Positions 1 to 8,155 are shown, numbered from the stretch's first letter. The stretch is DNA of 19,109 nucleotides from an uncultured Lysobacterales bacterium (GCA_937974465.1 CALJWY010000267.1:1-19109), one strand, 5' to 3'. Numbers and translations are program-made. The notes: generated from the sequence alone by a model not told the origin.

Positions 1-444
1 TGAAGGGCGCAGTTCGAGGTGTTTTCCCGGTGCAAACAGGAAGGCGCCGATTCGATCCCCCCGCCTTACTGCTGACCAGGCGACGGCGGCAGCCAGCTGG
101 CCGGCCGCAACCGACTTGAGTCTCGTCCTGGTTCCAAAATAAAGGCTCGAACTGGCATCAACCACCACCAGTACCGGGCGTTCACGCTCTTCCTGAAAAA
201 TCTTCGTATGTGGCTTGCCGGTACGCGCGGTAACACGCCAGTCCATATTGCGGATATCGTCACCGGGCAGGTAATTTCTGGACTCTACAAAATCCACCCC
301 ACGGCCACGGAAGCGTGACCGGTAGGCACCCGCCAATGCAGATGCTGCAGGCTGATTCATCGGCAAGGCCAACGCATTGCAGCGGGGTTTTAACGCAATC
401 AACTCAGAAGCACTCAAGTGAATGCCTTGTTGATTATCTGTCAT
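1..444 (-). CDS. DUF58 domain protein, N-terminal 148 residues (runs off the left edge)
   Basis: Reading the minus strand from ATG at 444 gives an open frame of 148 codons to base 1 with no stop, so the C-terminal part lies outside the window. The DUF58 signature is clear: PGDDIRNMDWR at about residues 60-70, preceded by GRGVDFVESR (47-56). It is followed by a strand and a DASSS motif (96-100), which resembles the DxSxS metal-binding motif of von Willebrand factor A folds. The start overlaps the moxR stop as ATGA (444-441), so the two genes are almost certainly co-translated. DUF58 proteins habitually pair with MoxR AAA+ ATPases and are thought to help assemble or activate protein complexes. 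The specific client is unknown here. The family call is secure; the function is not. Confidence 0.93.
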   Translation of the reverse strand, partial: MTDNQQGIHLSASELIALKPRCNALALPMNQPAASALAGAYRSRFRGRGVDFVESRNYLPGDDIRNMDWRVTARTGKPHTKIFQEERERPVLVVVDASSSLYFGTRTRLKSVAAGQLAAAVAWSAVRRGDRIGAFLFAPGKHLELRPS

Positions 445-1451
445 GGAACAGGCACCAGGTCCAACAGGCGGTTGACCAGTTCATCCACGGTCACACCATC
501 GGCTTCCGCTTCGTAGGACAGCAACACGCGATGCCGCATGACCTCATGGATAACGGCGTGAATATCATCCGGCGAAACAAAATCACGGCCATCAATCCAG
601 GCCCTAGCACGGGCACAACGATCCAGGCCAATAGTGGCCCTCGGGCTGGCGCCATAACTGACAAGCCGTCCAAGTTGCTCATCCCACTGACTTGGCTCAC
701 GCGTTGCCAGAACCAGTTGCACAATATATTCCTGCAGGGCGGGCGCCATGTGCAGATCGAGCACCTGTCTTTGAGCCGCAAATACCTGCTCCTGGGTCAC
801 AACCATCTTCGGCTCAGGCTTTTCACCCAGTTCATCACGGGCCTGTTCACGCGCCAGTTCCAGGATGTCCAGCTCTGCCCGGGCATCCGGGTACTCGATC
901 GAAACATGCATAAGAAAACGATCCAGTTGCGCCTCCGGCAATGGATAAGTGCCTTCCTGTTCAATCGGGTTTTGAGTGGCCATCACCAGGAACAGCGGTG
1001 GCATGGGATAGGTCACACGACCCACCGTCACCTGGTGCTCTCCCATCGCTTCAAGCATGGCGGACTGGACCTTCGCCGGTGCCCGGTTGACCTCATCGGC
1101 GAGAATCATATTATGAAAAATCGGCCCTTGCTGGAATTCGAAAATTCCTTCTTGAGGACGGTATATCTCCGTTCCTGTCAGGTCGGCGGGAAGCAGATCC
1201 GGCGTAAACTGGATACGATGGAAATCACCTTCTATGCGCTCTGCCAAAACCTTGATAGCGGTGGTCTTGGCCAGTCCCGGTGCACCTTCTACCAACAGGT
1301 GGCCATTGCAGAGCAGCGCCATGACGAGGCGCTCCATAAGGCGCTCCTGCCCAATGATCAATTCATTGGCTACTTTGCTAAGCTCTTTGAATGCCGTACG
1401 CTCCGGGTGCTGCCCCGCAGTTGTCTGTGAGTTGTCTTGTGTAGATTCCAT
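441..1451 (-). CDS. MoxR-family AAA+ ATPase
   Basis: A 336-residue cytosolic AAA+ ATPase of the MoxR class, the usual length for the family. Visible motifs are Walker A GAPGLAKT (56-63), Walker B ILADE (116-120), sensor 1 ATQN (158-161) and the arginine-finger region LPEAQLDRF (171-179). The C-terminal lid follows. MoxR proteins use ATP to remodel or mature partner complexes, commonly with DUF58 and von Willebrand A-domain partners. The downstream gene here is a DUF58 protein joined by an ATGA overlap. The start is ATG at 1451, about 36 bases downstream of the start site predicted from a good sigma-70-type promoter, and no longer frame is needed. The substrate of this particular pair cannot be told from the sequence. 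Confidence 0.95.
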   Translation of the reverse strand: MESTQDNSQTTAGQHPERTAFKELSKVANELIIGQERLMERLVMALLCNGHLLVEGAPGLAKTTAIKVLAERIEGDFHRIQFTPDLLPADLTGTEIYRPQEGIFEFQQGPIFHNMILADEVNRAPAKVQSAMLEAMGEHQVTVGRVTYPMPPLFLVMATQNPIEQEGTYPLPEAQLDRFLMHVSIEYPDARAELDILELAREQARDELGEKPEPKMVVTQEQVFAAQRQVLDLHMAPALQEYIVQLVLATREPSQWDEQLGRLVSYGASPRATIGLDRCARARAWIDGRDFVSPDDIHAVIHEVMRHRVLLSYEAEADGVTVDELVNRLLDLVPVP

Positions 1452-1493
1452 GGTTAAACCTGTGTTTGCTACCCCATAAACGGAGCAAGTAGT

Positions 1494-1522
1494 TGTATAG
1501 GTGCGTTTGGGTGTTTTTTCAA
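1494..1522 (-). promoter_or_regulatory. Predicted sigma-70 promoter for moxR-DUF58
   Basis: On the minus strand, TTGAAA (1522-1517) and TATACA (1499-1494) are separated by exactly 17 bases. This is 5/6 and 4-5/6 agreement with consensus at ideal spacing. The predicted start site near 1487 leaves a leader of roughly 36 bases before the moxR ATG at 1451. The site lies in the 203-base gap after priA, so moxR-DUF58 probably has its own promoter. This is prediction only. Confidence 0.6.
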
Positions 1523-1533
1523 GCGTTTATCCT

Positions 1534-1577
1534 CGCTCAGAATGACGTTTCAACATCAGTGTCATTGGTAACGAGCG
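1534..1577 (-). other. Compound inverted repeat after priA (possible 3' end structure)
   Basis: An outer stem pairs CGCTC (1534-1538) with GAGCG (1573-1577). An inner stem pairs AATGAC (1541-1546) with GTCATT (1561-1566), leaving a 14-base apical loop. It lies about 80 bases beyond the priA stop and just upstream of the moxR promoter. No U-tract follows in the minus direction, so a classical intrinsic terminator is not supported. It could stabilise the priA transcript end or be chance. Confidence 0.3.
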
Positions 1578-1654
1578 GGCCTTAAACACTCTTTCAAGCC
1601 AATAGATCAGGGTCCTTCGTTATGAGCTTGACAGGGCAGTAGTTTACCCCGAAA

Positions 1655-3847
1655 TCAATAATCCTGCGGGTCAACATCCACTGCCCAGCGTACCTTGCGC
1701 GCAGAGGGGAGATTTTGCAGTACCAACAGCCAGTCATCCAACTGCCTGTGCAGGGCCGATCGCGACCCCGCCTGCACCAGCACATACCAGCGGGTGCGTC
1801 CGCTTCTGCGTTCCATCATGGCCGGAAAGGGTCCATAGACCTGTGCTTCTCCGCCTGGAAAACACTGTTTCGCCTGGTTCAAAAAGGTCAGAACATCGTC
1901 TTTTTGAATCGCATCGGACCTCAATAATGCCTGGTAACTGAAGGGCGGCAGACAGGCAGTCTGCCGGTCTGTACAAAGTTCATCGGCAAATGCCTCGTAA
2001 CCCGACGCCAACAGTGTCTGCAATGATGCATGCTGCGGATAATGTGTCTGCAGGATCACTTCGCCGGGCAACTGGTCACGGCCGGCGCGGCCGGCGACCT
2101 GCATCATCAACTGGCCCATACGCTCCAGGGCCCTGAAATCGGCGCTGTAAAGAGCCTGGTCCAGGTTAACGATCACCACCAGTGTCACCTTCGGAAAATG
2201 ATGTCCCTTGGCCAGCATCTGCGTACCTACCAGCAAACAGGACTCGCCGGTCTTGACCTGCTCTGCAAGGCGGTCAAACTCACCCTTTTTGCGCACTGAA
2301 TCACGGTCAAAACGTAGCAATGGAGTATCTGGAAATGCCTTGCCCAGCATTTGTTCAAGCTGCTCGGTACCCTCACCCGCGCCTTGTATCGCGTCCGCCC
2401 CACACTCTGGGCACATGACTGGAACCCGGGCGGCACTATCACAGTGATGACACAACAACCGGCCGCTGGAGCGGTGCCAGGTCATATTCGCATCGCAGCG
2501 TTGACAGGCGCCATGCCAGCCACATTCATGGCACAGAATAACCGGTGCATAGCCGCGTCGATTCAAAAACACCAGTACCTGCTCATCACGCCCCAGGGTA
2601 TCCGCAATCGACTGCATGGCCTTTGCAGAGATACCACCGTTCATGGTCTGCTGAATCAGGTCCAGCACACGCCAGCGTGGCTCAGATGCACCGGTGGCAC
2701 GCCGCCTCAGCCGGTGCCAGCTATAGCGCTTGTTCAGCGCATTGTTGAATGTTTCCAATGAGGGGGTGGCGGTGCCCAGGATAACCGGTACTTCGAGGCC
2801 TGCTGCGCGTTTTACTGCCACATCCCGGGATGAATACCGAAAACCATCCTGTTGTTTGAACGAAGCATCGTGTTCTTCATCAAGTATGATAATTTGCAAC
2901 TCTGACATTGGCAGAAACAGCGCCGATCGAGTTCCGATAACCAGCCGCGCCAGGCCGCTTCTGGCGGCGGCCCAGGCCTGCAGGCGCTGTCCCTCACTGA
3001 GGCCCGAATGTGTCACGACCGGCTCAAACCCCAGGCGCTTTCTGAAGCGGTTGACCAGTTGTGGCGTCAAGCCGATTTCCGGCACCAGCAATAGCGCTTG
3101 TCCACCTTGCGCCAGGATCTTTTCCAGCACCTGCAGATATACTTCGGTCTTACCACTACCGGTAATTCCATCCAGCAGATGACAGTGAAACCCTTGTAAA
3201 TTTGCGCAAATATCATTAACAGCGCGTTGCTGCTCGTCCATCAATGCCGGGCCAGGGCCTGGATCAAGTTTGGCTGATTGTTGCGGTTCGCAGCTTACCC
3301 ATTGCTGCTCCATCACTTTCGCCAGGGACTTTTTCCATGATGATGAAACCGCACGCAGATCCGCTTCCGTCGCCGCCCCGTTTGTCATCACATCGAGTAA
3401 CCGCATCTGGGCTTTTAGTCTGCCGGGCGGCTGTTGTTGACGCACCTCGCCTCCAGGTGTCAGCCGGTATTGCACAGGCAGTGGTGGAATTGCGCCACCC
3501 GGTTTCCTCAACAATGGTGGCAAAGCACTGAAAACCACTTCACCTGGTGCGTGCTTGTAATACCTCCAGCACCAGTGCAGCAGCGCCAGCGACTCGGAAG
3601 TGAATACCAATTGCCCGTCATCCGGGTACTCAATCAGCCTGGATAATTTATCCAGCGGCAATTCACTTTGATCACTGATTTCCACAATCACGCCAGGCAT
3701 GGTCCGCCGGCCGAACGGAACAATCACCCGTTGGCCCGCCTGCGGGACGGTATCATTATCAGCGGGCAGGTAATCAAACAACCGCCTTAGTGGAACCGCT
3801 AAGGCTACTTTTAAAATTGGCTGTTTCGAAGAGCGATGCATAACCAT
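1655..3847 (-). CDS. priA: Primosomal protein N', replication-restart helicase PriA
   Basis: PriA is a cytosolic superfamily 2 DNA helicase that recognises stalled forks and D-loops and starts reloading of DnaB. At 730 residues it matches the family (E. coli 732). The N-terminal DNA-binding part (about 10-105) includes LFDYL and FGRR. Walker A is GITGSGKT (227-234) and the DEEH box is at 323-326. The zinc-binding insert carries all eight expected cysteines (439, 442, 448, 451, 466, 469, 479, 482). A late helicase motif, QVAGRAGR (583-590), follows, so nothing essential is missing. The start is ATG at 3847; ATG at 3841, two codons later, is an equally plausible initiator. No strong Shine-Dalgarno decides between them. 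priA stands alone, with gaps of about 170 and 200 bases on either side. Confidence 0.98.
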   Translation of the reverse strand: MVMHRSSKQPILKVALAVPLRRLFDYLPADNDTVPQAGQRVIVPFGRRTMPGVIVEISDQSELPLDKLSRLIEYPDDGQLVFTSESLALLHWCWRYYKHAPGEVVFSALPPLLRKPGGAIPPLPVQYRLTPGGEVRQQQPPGRLKAQMRLLDVMTNGAATEADLRAVSSSWKKSLAKVMEQQWVSCEPQQSAKLDPGPGPALMDEQQRAVNDICANLQGFHCHLLDGITGSGKTEVYLQVLEKILAQGGQALLLVPEIGLTPQLVNRFRKRLGFEPVVTHSGLSEGQRLQAWAAARSGLARLVIGTRSALFLPMSELQIIILDEEHDASFKQQDGFRYSSRDVAVKRAAGLEVPVILGTATPSLETFNNALNKRYSWHRLRRRATGASEPRWRVLDLIQQTMNGGISAKAMQSIADTLGRDEQVLVFLNRRGYAPVILCHECGWHGACQRCDANMTWHRSSGRLLCHHCDSAARVPVMCPECGADAIQGAGEGTEQLEQMLGKAFPDTPLLRFDRDSVRKKGEFDRLAEQVKTGESCLLVGTQMLAKGHHFPKVTLVVIVNLDQALYSADFRALERMGQLMMQVAGRAGRDQLPGEVILQTHYPQHASLQTLLASGYEAFADELCTDRQTACLPPFSYQALLRSDAIQKDDVLTFLNQAKQCFPGGEAQVYGPFPAMMERRSGRTRWYVLVQAGSRSALHRQLDDWLLVLQNLPSARKVRWAVDVDPQDY

Positions 3848-3938
3848 GAATTCTAGCAGTCAGGGAAGGTCTGTTTTGAAGATTGATTCATTATTTGCTG
3901 CCTGCCCGCGATTTCTTAAAACCGATATGGCTTTTACA

Positions 3939-3985
3939 TGAGTCACCAAGCCCTCGCCGGGACTGAAACCCGGGCCGATGACTCA
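3939..3985 (-). other. Two-tier hairpin between the DUF3365 gene and priA
   Basis: The outer arms TGAGTCA (3939-3945) and TGACTCA (3979-3985) are perfectly complementary. Nested inside, CCGGG (3957-3961) pairs with CCCGG (3969-3973) around a 7-base loop. A further small TGCC/GGCA pair sits at 3986-3998. The structure starts about 30 bases past the DUF3365 stop, as expected for a transcript end, but there is no U-tract on either side. It also contains one arm of the 13-base repeat described separately. Confidence 0.4.
3963..3975. repeat. Left copy of a 13-base inverted repeat flanking the DUF3365 gene
   Basis: CTGAAACCCGGGC here is the exact reverse complement of 4603-4615. The match stops cleanly at both ends. 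The copies are about 630 bases apart and bracket the whole DUF3365 gene, from 42 bases past its stop to 8 bases before its start codon. Confidence 0.6.
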
Positions 3986-4016
3986 CTGCCGTTAAGGCAA
4001 ATGGAGTTCGATTGAG

Positions 4017-4595
4017 TTAATTCGGAAGTTTCCTGACAGCCACGAACGCGCCGCGGATATCACCCTTCTTATAGCCAGTTGCCTTGTCCTGCGGGTAAAG
4101 CTCTGACAACACTTTGCCAACTCCTGGGGCGAGCGTTGAACCGTGACACTTAAGACATACTTCAGCGGTGGGAATGGCTTTCATAAAACGAAATTCCGAA
4201 TTGCCATCAATATCGACTGTTTCTGACCAGGCGAGTGCTGTTACATCTTCACCTGCCAGTTTCTGACGTTCAAAATCCTGCAGCACAGCAGTTTGCCAGG
4301 AGTTCGGTGCGTTATCAGGGTTTCGATTCCTGAGGCTGACACGACTCAAATCCATACCGGCATTCGCGGCCTGCACGGTAATCTCCATCGCCCTGGTCTT
4401 ACACACGGCCACACCCGCAACCGGACCACCGGACTGCATGGCGGTTTTCAATTCTGCCTGTAGTGAGGCGGCAAACGCCTGGATGGAAATCTTTGCGGCG
4501 GCAAGGTTTGCTTCAGTATCTGTATCCGGTGCCTGGGCGGCACGGCCGTCCAGTGCCGGGATGAGCAGGCACACACCAAGTAAGAGTTTTTTCAT
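4017..4595 (-). CDS. Periplasmic single-heme DUF3365 (Tll0287-like) protein
   Basis: A 192-residue exported protein. A signal peptide (MKK, then a hydrophobic stretch, with likely cleavage after about residue 20-22) precedes a DUF3365/Tll0287-like domain. One c-type haem-binding motif, CLKCH, is at 147-151, with a second cysteine at 65. The pattern around it (ALAWSETVD, then RFMKAIPTAEVCLKCHG) is typical of this family, which occurs alone as small cytochromes or fused to sensor kinases. Here it stands alone, so a redox or gas-sensing role, or electron transfer, is possible but unproven. Haem attachment would need the Ccm system. The start is ATG at 4595; the only purine-rich upstream sequence (AGG, about 4 bases away) is poorly spaced, so translation may be weak. 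It is flanked by priA and prc, with no obvious pathway partner. Confidence 0.85.
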   Translation of the reverse strand: MKKLLLGVCLLIPALDGRAAQAPDTDTEANLAAAKISIQAFAASLQAELKTAMQSGGPVAGVAVCKTRAMEITVQAANAGMDLSRVSLRNRNPDNAPNSWQTAVLQDFERQKLAGEDVTALAWSETVDIDGNSEFRFMKAIPTAEVCLKCHGSTLAPGVGKVLSELYPQDKATGYKKGDIRGAFVAVRKLPN

Positions 4596-4602
4596 CGCCT
4601 AA

Positions 4603-4615
4603 GCCCGGGTTTCAG
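4603..4615. repeat. Right copy of a 13-base inverted repeat flanking the DUF3365 gene
   Basis: GCCCGGGTTTCAG is the exact reverse complement of 3963-3975. It lies in the DUF3365 leader, directly between the start codon and the strong hairpin at 4616-4634. Confidence 0.6.
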
Positions 4616-4634
4616 GGCGGGCCCGGAGCCCGCC
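4616..4634 (-). other. GC-rich hairpin in the DUF3365 leader / after prc
   Basis: GGCGGGC (4616-4622) pairs perfectly with GCCCGCC (4628-4634) around a 5-base loop. It lies 21 bases before the DUF3365 ATG and about 110 bases past the prc stop. There is no U-tract. It could be a prc transcript-end structure, a leader element that damps DUF3365 translation, or part of a REP-like element together with the adjoining 13-base repeat. Confidence 0.45.
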
Positions 4635-4746
4635 AGCGTCTAGGGAGTAGATATTGCCAGGGACCACGGCCTTTAACTGCATACTGCGCCGTGCATTTAC
4701 ATACTTCAGGTCACGCAGAGAGGCCAAAGGTATCATCAGAGGCTGC

Positions 4747-6930
4747 TCAGTTAATGCTATCTGACTCCTCGACTTTAGTCAGCGTCGAAAACTGCCTGGC
4801 AAGGGTTGGTTCATCGTTGCCAAGTACGATCATATCACCGACGATGCGCGCAGATTCCCGCAGCAACAGATCAGGAAGATCATCATCCGTATTCTCTTCC
4901 TCTTCGTCTACACCTGCTTCATCTTCATCATCGACCGTTGCCTCAACCGGCTCCCCGGCATCCGCCAGTGAGTGAGCATCTTCAAGCAGCGGTCCATTGG
5001 CTTTTTTCGCAGCCTTGCGGGCCTCCCGCTTGGCCTTGTCTTTTTCCATCTCTTCCTTGCGCATGGATTCAAGCAGGGAAACCTCTTTCTTGTCCTTGTT
5101 GAGGTTGAACTCCTGCACATCGCTGAGCAGCCAATTGAACTCCTGGTCGTCGGCCATCCTGTCCTGGTAACGGAATTCCGCTACCGCCACCATGCGGCCA
5201 AGGTCGCCTTCGGGCTCAAAACTGGCCGAGGAAATGCTGGTCCAGGGTAAGGCATTGTCCAATGAACGCTCGCCGTAATCTTCAGGATCACCCGCCGAAG
5301 GAAATTGGATATCAGGCTCCACACCACGATTCTGGGTAGAACCACCATTGACCCTGAAAAACTGCGCCATGGTAATTTTCAACTGGCCCATTTTTCCTGA
5401 ATCTCTTGCGGGGGCATAATCATCGAGGTCGACGAGGTTTTGCACGGTGCCTTTACCAAAGGTGGTTTCACCGATAACCAGGCCACGCCCGTAATCCTGA
5501 ATTGCCGCCGCAAATATCTCTGAGGCCGATGCACTGTAGCGATTGACCAGAACGGCCAGCGGACCATCCCAGGCCATACCCGGATCGGTGTCTTCCTCGG
5601 TACTGATGCGGCCGCTTGAGCTGCGCACCTGGACAACCGGGCCCTCATCGATAAACAGGCCGGTCAGCGTGGTTGCTTCAAGCAAGGAGCCGCCACCATT
5701 GTTTCTGAGATCCACCACAAGACCCCTGATACCCTCGGCCTTCATTTCATTGATCAGCTTCCTGACATCGCGGGTGCTGGAGCGGTAATCCGGCAAATTC
5801 TGTGCCCGGCCATTAAAGTCAAGGTAGAACACCGGCAGGTCGATGACACCGACCTTGATCATCTCTTCACCCTCACCCGGGACTTCGATGATCCTGCTCT
5901 TTGCCGCCTGCTCTTCCAGCTTAACTTCGTCGCGAACGATTTCAATGATGGTTGATGGCCCATCAATACCGACCTCTTCGTGCAGCACTTCGAGACGGAC
6001 AATGGTGTGCTTGGGGCCACGGATCAGGTCAACGACATCATCTACCCGCCACCCTATAACATCCTGCATTTTGCCTTCCGCACCCTGGCCCACAGCCGTT
6101 ACCTTGTCACCTGCTTTAAGGTTGCCCTCCTTGTCGGCGGGGCCGCCGGGGACAACACTGGCAATGCTGGTGTACTCATTCTCCCGGCCCAGCAAGGCGC
6201 CGATACCTTCCAGGGACAGACGCATTGAAATTTCGAAATTCTCGGAGCTGCGTGGCGACATGTATGCGGTATGCGGTTCAATCGACTGCGCAAATGCATT
6301 CATGAAAAATTGAAAAACATCATCCGAATTGAGTTCTGAAATTCTGCGGTCCAGGTTTTTGTAGCGGTCCTGGAGTGTTTCAACAATCGCCTCGTCTTCC
6401 TTGCCCGCGAGACGCAGACGCAAATAGTCATTTTTGACGCGCTGGCGCCAGAACTCATTGAGCTCGGCCTCGTCTTTGGCCCACTTAACCTCGCTGCGAT
6501 CCCAGGCATAACTTTCGTCAACACTAAAGTCCATCGGGGTTTTCAGCTGCTCCTGTGCGAACTTGACCCTTTCATGAACGCGGTCCACGTAAACATTGAA
6601 CATTTCGTAGGCCGGTGAAGGATCAGAGTGTTGCAGGGCGTCGTCCATGTACAGGCGGTAAGGCGCAAAAGTGGCAATGTCACTGGCGAGGTAAAAGCTG
6701 AAATTGGGATCGAGTAAATCCAGGTAGCGGTCGAATATTTTTTTAGAGAGTTCGTCATCCAACCGGGTGTCTTTATAGTGCCAGTTGGCCAGGAACTTGG
6801 TGGCAAGATTGCTGCGCAACCGTTGTTCCACGCTCGGCTTGAATGTGACCTGCTCCACCGGCTGGGTGGCTGCCCAAACGGAGGTGGTAATTAAAATGAC
6901 AAATAAAAATTTAACCGTTCTCAAACCCAT
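4747..6930 (-). CDS. prc: Carboxy-terminal (tail-specific) processing protease Prc
   Basis: A periplasmic S41 serine protease that degrades proteins from their C-terminus. Known targets in other species include peptidoglycan hydrolases and the PBP3 tail. It has a signal peptide (about 1-20), a helical N-terminal domain (30-220), a PDZ domain (about 235-335), an S41 catalytic core and a DUF3340-type C-terminal region. The catalytic serine should be S468 in YSASASE, with K493 in FGKGT 25 residues later and D479 supporting, the spacing of the E. coli enzyme. At 727 residues it is longer than E. coli Prc (682). Part of the excess is a basic helix (624-645) followed by a very acidic stretch (about 659-686). 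The adaptor lipoprotein NlpI is not encoded here. It lies 218 bases after lipA and probably has its own promoter, though I cannot place one confidently. Confidence 0.97.
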   Translation of the reverse strand: MGLRTVKFLFVILITTSVWAATQPVEQVTFKPSVEQRLRSNLATKFLANWHYKDTRLDDELSKKIFDRYLDLLDPNFSFYLASDIATFAPYRLYMDDALQHSDPSPAYEMFNVYVDRVHERVKFAQEQLKTPMDFSVDESYAWDRSEVKWAKDEAELNEFWRQRVKNDYLRLRLAGKEDEAIVETLQDRYKNLDRRISELNSDDVFQFFMNAFAQSIEPHTAYMSPRSSENFEISMRLSLEGIGALLGRENEYTSIASVVPGGPADKEGNLKAGDKVTAVGQGAEGKMQDVIGWRVDDVVDLIRGPKHTIVRLEVLHEEVGIDGPSTIIEIVRDEVKLEEQAAKSRIIEVPGEGEEMIKVGVIDLPVFYLDFNGRAQNLPDYRSSTRDVRKLINEMKAEGIRGLVVDLRNNGGGSLLEATTLTGLFIDEGPVVQVRSSSGRISTEEDTDPGMAWDGPLAVLVNRYSASASEIFAAAIQDYGRGLVIGETTFGKGTVQNLVDLDDYAPARDSGKMGQLKITMAQFFRVNGGSTQNRGVEPDIQFPSAGDPEDYGERSLDNALPWTSISSASFEPEGDLGRMVAVAEFRYQDRMADDQEFNWLLSDVQEFNLNKDKKEVSLLESMRKEEMEKDKAKREARKAAKKANGPLLEDAHSLADAGEPVEATVDDEDEAGVDEEEENTDDDLPDLLLRESARIVGDMIVLGNDEPTLARQFSTLTKVEESDSIN

Positions 6931-6985
6931 TTACTCCACATCTTGTGATTCTTACAAACCAATAATCGCCTACCAACTGACCACA

Positions 6986-7009
6986 AACCCGGCCATGAGT
7001 TGCCGGGTT
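6986..7009 (-). terminator. Hairpin between lipA and prc, possible lipA-operon terminator
   Basis: AACCCGGC (6986-6993) pairs perfectly over 8 bp with GCCGGGTT (7002-7009) around an 8-base loop. On the minus strand the stem is followed by TTTGTGGT, only a weak U-rich tail. Its position after lipA and before prc suits a terminator, perhaps a leaky one. Confidence 0.45.
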
Positions 7010-7081
7010 GTGCGAATTCTTCAGACTATTAAGCCACTTGGCGGCGTCATCATGCAAGGGTCAAAAGTTTAGTTGCCCCTG

Positions 7082-7121
7082 ATTAGCGACAGAATTACAC
7101 CTGGCAGGATGACTCGCTAAT
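7082..7121 (-). other. 8-base inverted repeat just after lipA
   Basis: ATTAGCGA (7082-7089) and TCGCTAAT (7114-7121) are perfectly complementary with a 24-base spacer. A competing pair, ATGAC (7109-7113) with GTCAT (7132-7136), overlaps it, so the two stems are interlocked. It sits about 30 bases beyond the lipA stop. A role as a protein-binding dyad or as RNA structure cannot be told apart from chance. Confidence 0.3.
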
Positions 7122-7148
7122 GGACTGTGTCGTCATAAATGCAGGTCA

Positions 7149-8147
7149 CTAATCTATCAAACCCGATTCCTCTGCCATCAGGTCGGCATGATACGACGAG
7201 CGAACCAGCGGACCGGATGCCATGTGCATAAAACCCAGCTCATAACCAAAACTGGCAAGCTTCTCGAACTCTTCGGGTGTCCAGAACCGCAATACCGGGT
7301 GGTGATGGGGCGTCGGCTGCAGGTACTGACCCAGTGTGATCATATCGACATCGTGGGCGCGTAAATCCCGCAGTACCTGCTCAACCTGTTCATAGCTCTC
7401 ACCCAGGCCCAGCATGATTCCCGATTTGGTCGGAACGTCAGGGTGCTGCGCCTTGAATCGCTTTAGCAACTCCAGTGACCAATCGTAATCCGCCCCTGGC
7501 CTGACATTTGGATACAGTGGTTTGACCGTTTCCAGATTATGATTAAACACATCCGGCGGTGATGTTTTGAGTATCTCCAAAGCACGGTCCATGCGGCCTT
7601 TGCCACGAAAATCCGGGACCAGTATCTCCAGTTTTATATTCGGGCTCAGTTCACGGATACGATCCAGGCAGCGCACATAATGTTCAGCTCCACCATCGCG
7701 CAGGTCATCCCTGTCAACCGAGGTAATGACCACGTAACGCAACTTCATGTCATGGATGGTTTTCGCCAGGTTCTCAGGCTCATTTTCATCGGGTGGGTTC
7801 GGCCTGCCATGGGCCACATCACAGAATGAGCAGCGTCGGGTGCAAATTTCACCGAGGATCATGAAGGTGGCCGTGCCCTTGTTGAAACACTCGTGGATAT
7901 TCGGACAGCTGGCCTCTTCACATACAGTCACCAGGCTATTGTCGCGCAGACGCGACTTGAGTTCGGCCACGGCATTGCCTGAAGGCAAGCGCACGCGGAT
8001 CCACGGCGGCTTGCGCAATACCGGCGCATCCGCGTCAAAACGCGCGGTGTTGCGTGCAACCTTGGCGGCGCCCAGTTCCTTGGAACCGGAATCCTTGCGG
8101 GTGCTTACGCGAATCGGGATTTTATTCTGATCAGTCATAGCTACCAT
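7149..8147 (-). CDS. lipA: Lipoyl synthase LipA (radical SAM)
   Basis: LipA inserts two sulfurs into protein-bound octanoyl groups, completing the lipoyl cofactor of 2-oxoacid dehydrogenases and the glycine cleavage system. It carries the auxiliary [4Fe-4S] cysteines C76, C81 and C87 (CEEASCPNIHEC) and the radical SAM cluster CTRRCSFC (C102, C106, C109). The C-terminal RSSYHAD (316-322) supplies the unusual serine ligand. The length of 332 is normal. The start given is ATG at 8147; ATG at 8138 (MTDQ) is also possible, and neither has a decisive ribosome-binding site. It begins 8 bases after the lipB stop, so octanoyl transfer and sulfur insertion are encoded in one transcript. Confidence 0.98.
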   Translation of the reverse strand: MVAMTDQNKIPIRVSTRKDSGSKELGAAKVARNTARFDADAPVLRKPPWIRVRLPSGNAVAELKSRLRDNSLVTVCEEASCPNIHECFNKGTATFMILGEICTRRCSFCDVAHGRPNPPDENEPENLAKTIHDMKLRYVVITSVDRDDLRDGGAEHYVRCLDRIRELSPNIKLEILVPDFRGKGRMDRALEILKTSPPDVFNHNLETVKPLYPNVRPGADYDWSLELLKRFKAQHPDVPTKSGIMLGLGESYEQVEQVLRDLRAHDVDMITLGQYLQPTPHHHPVLRFWTPEEFEKLASFGYELGFMHMASGPLVRSSYHADLMAEESGLID

Positions 8148-8155
8148 CTGTCCGA

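Noticed and set aside
315..1430. Long plus-strand open frame (371 codons) opposite moxR and DUF58
   Set aside because: It is antisense to two genes with intact family motifs, and its translation is rich in His, Arg and Gln with no recognisable domain, as expected for a shadow frame.
3848..3940. priA promoter, including a TAGAAT box next to the start codon
   Set aside because: The box is too close to the ATG and no -35 sits at a proper distance, so I did not annotate it.
4780..5060. Prc charged tail as a frameshift or gene fusion
   Set aside because: The frame is continuous, and the protein ends with a sensible helix-containing tail; charged C-terminal regions occur in this family.
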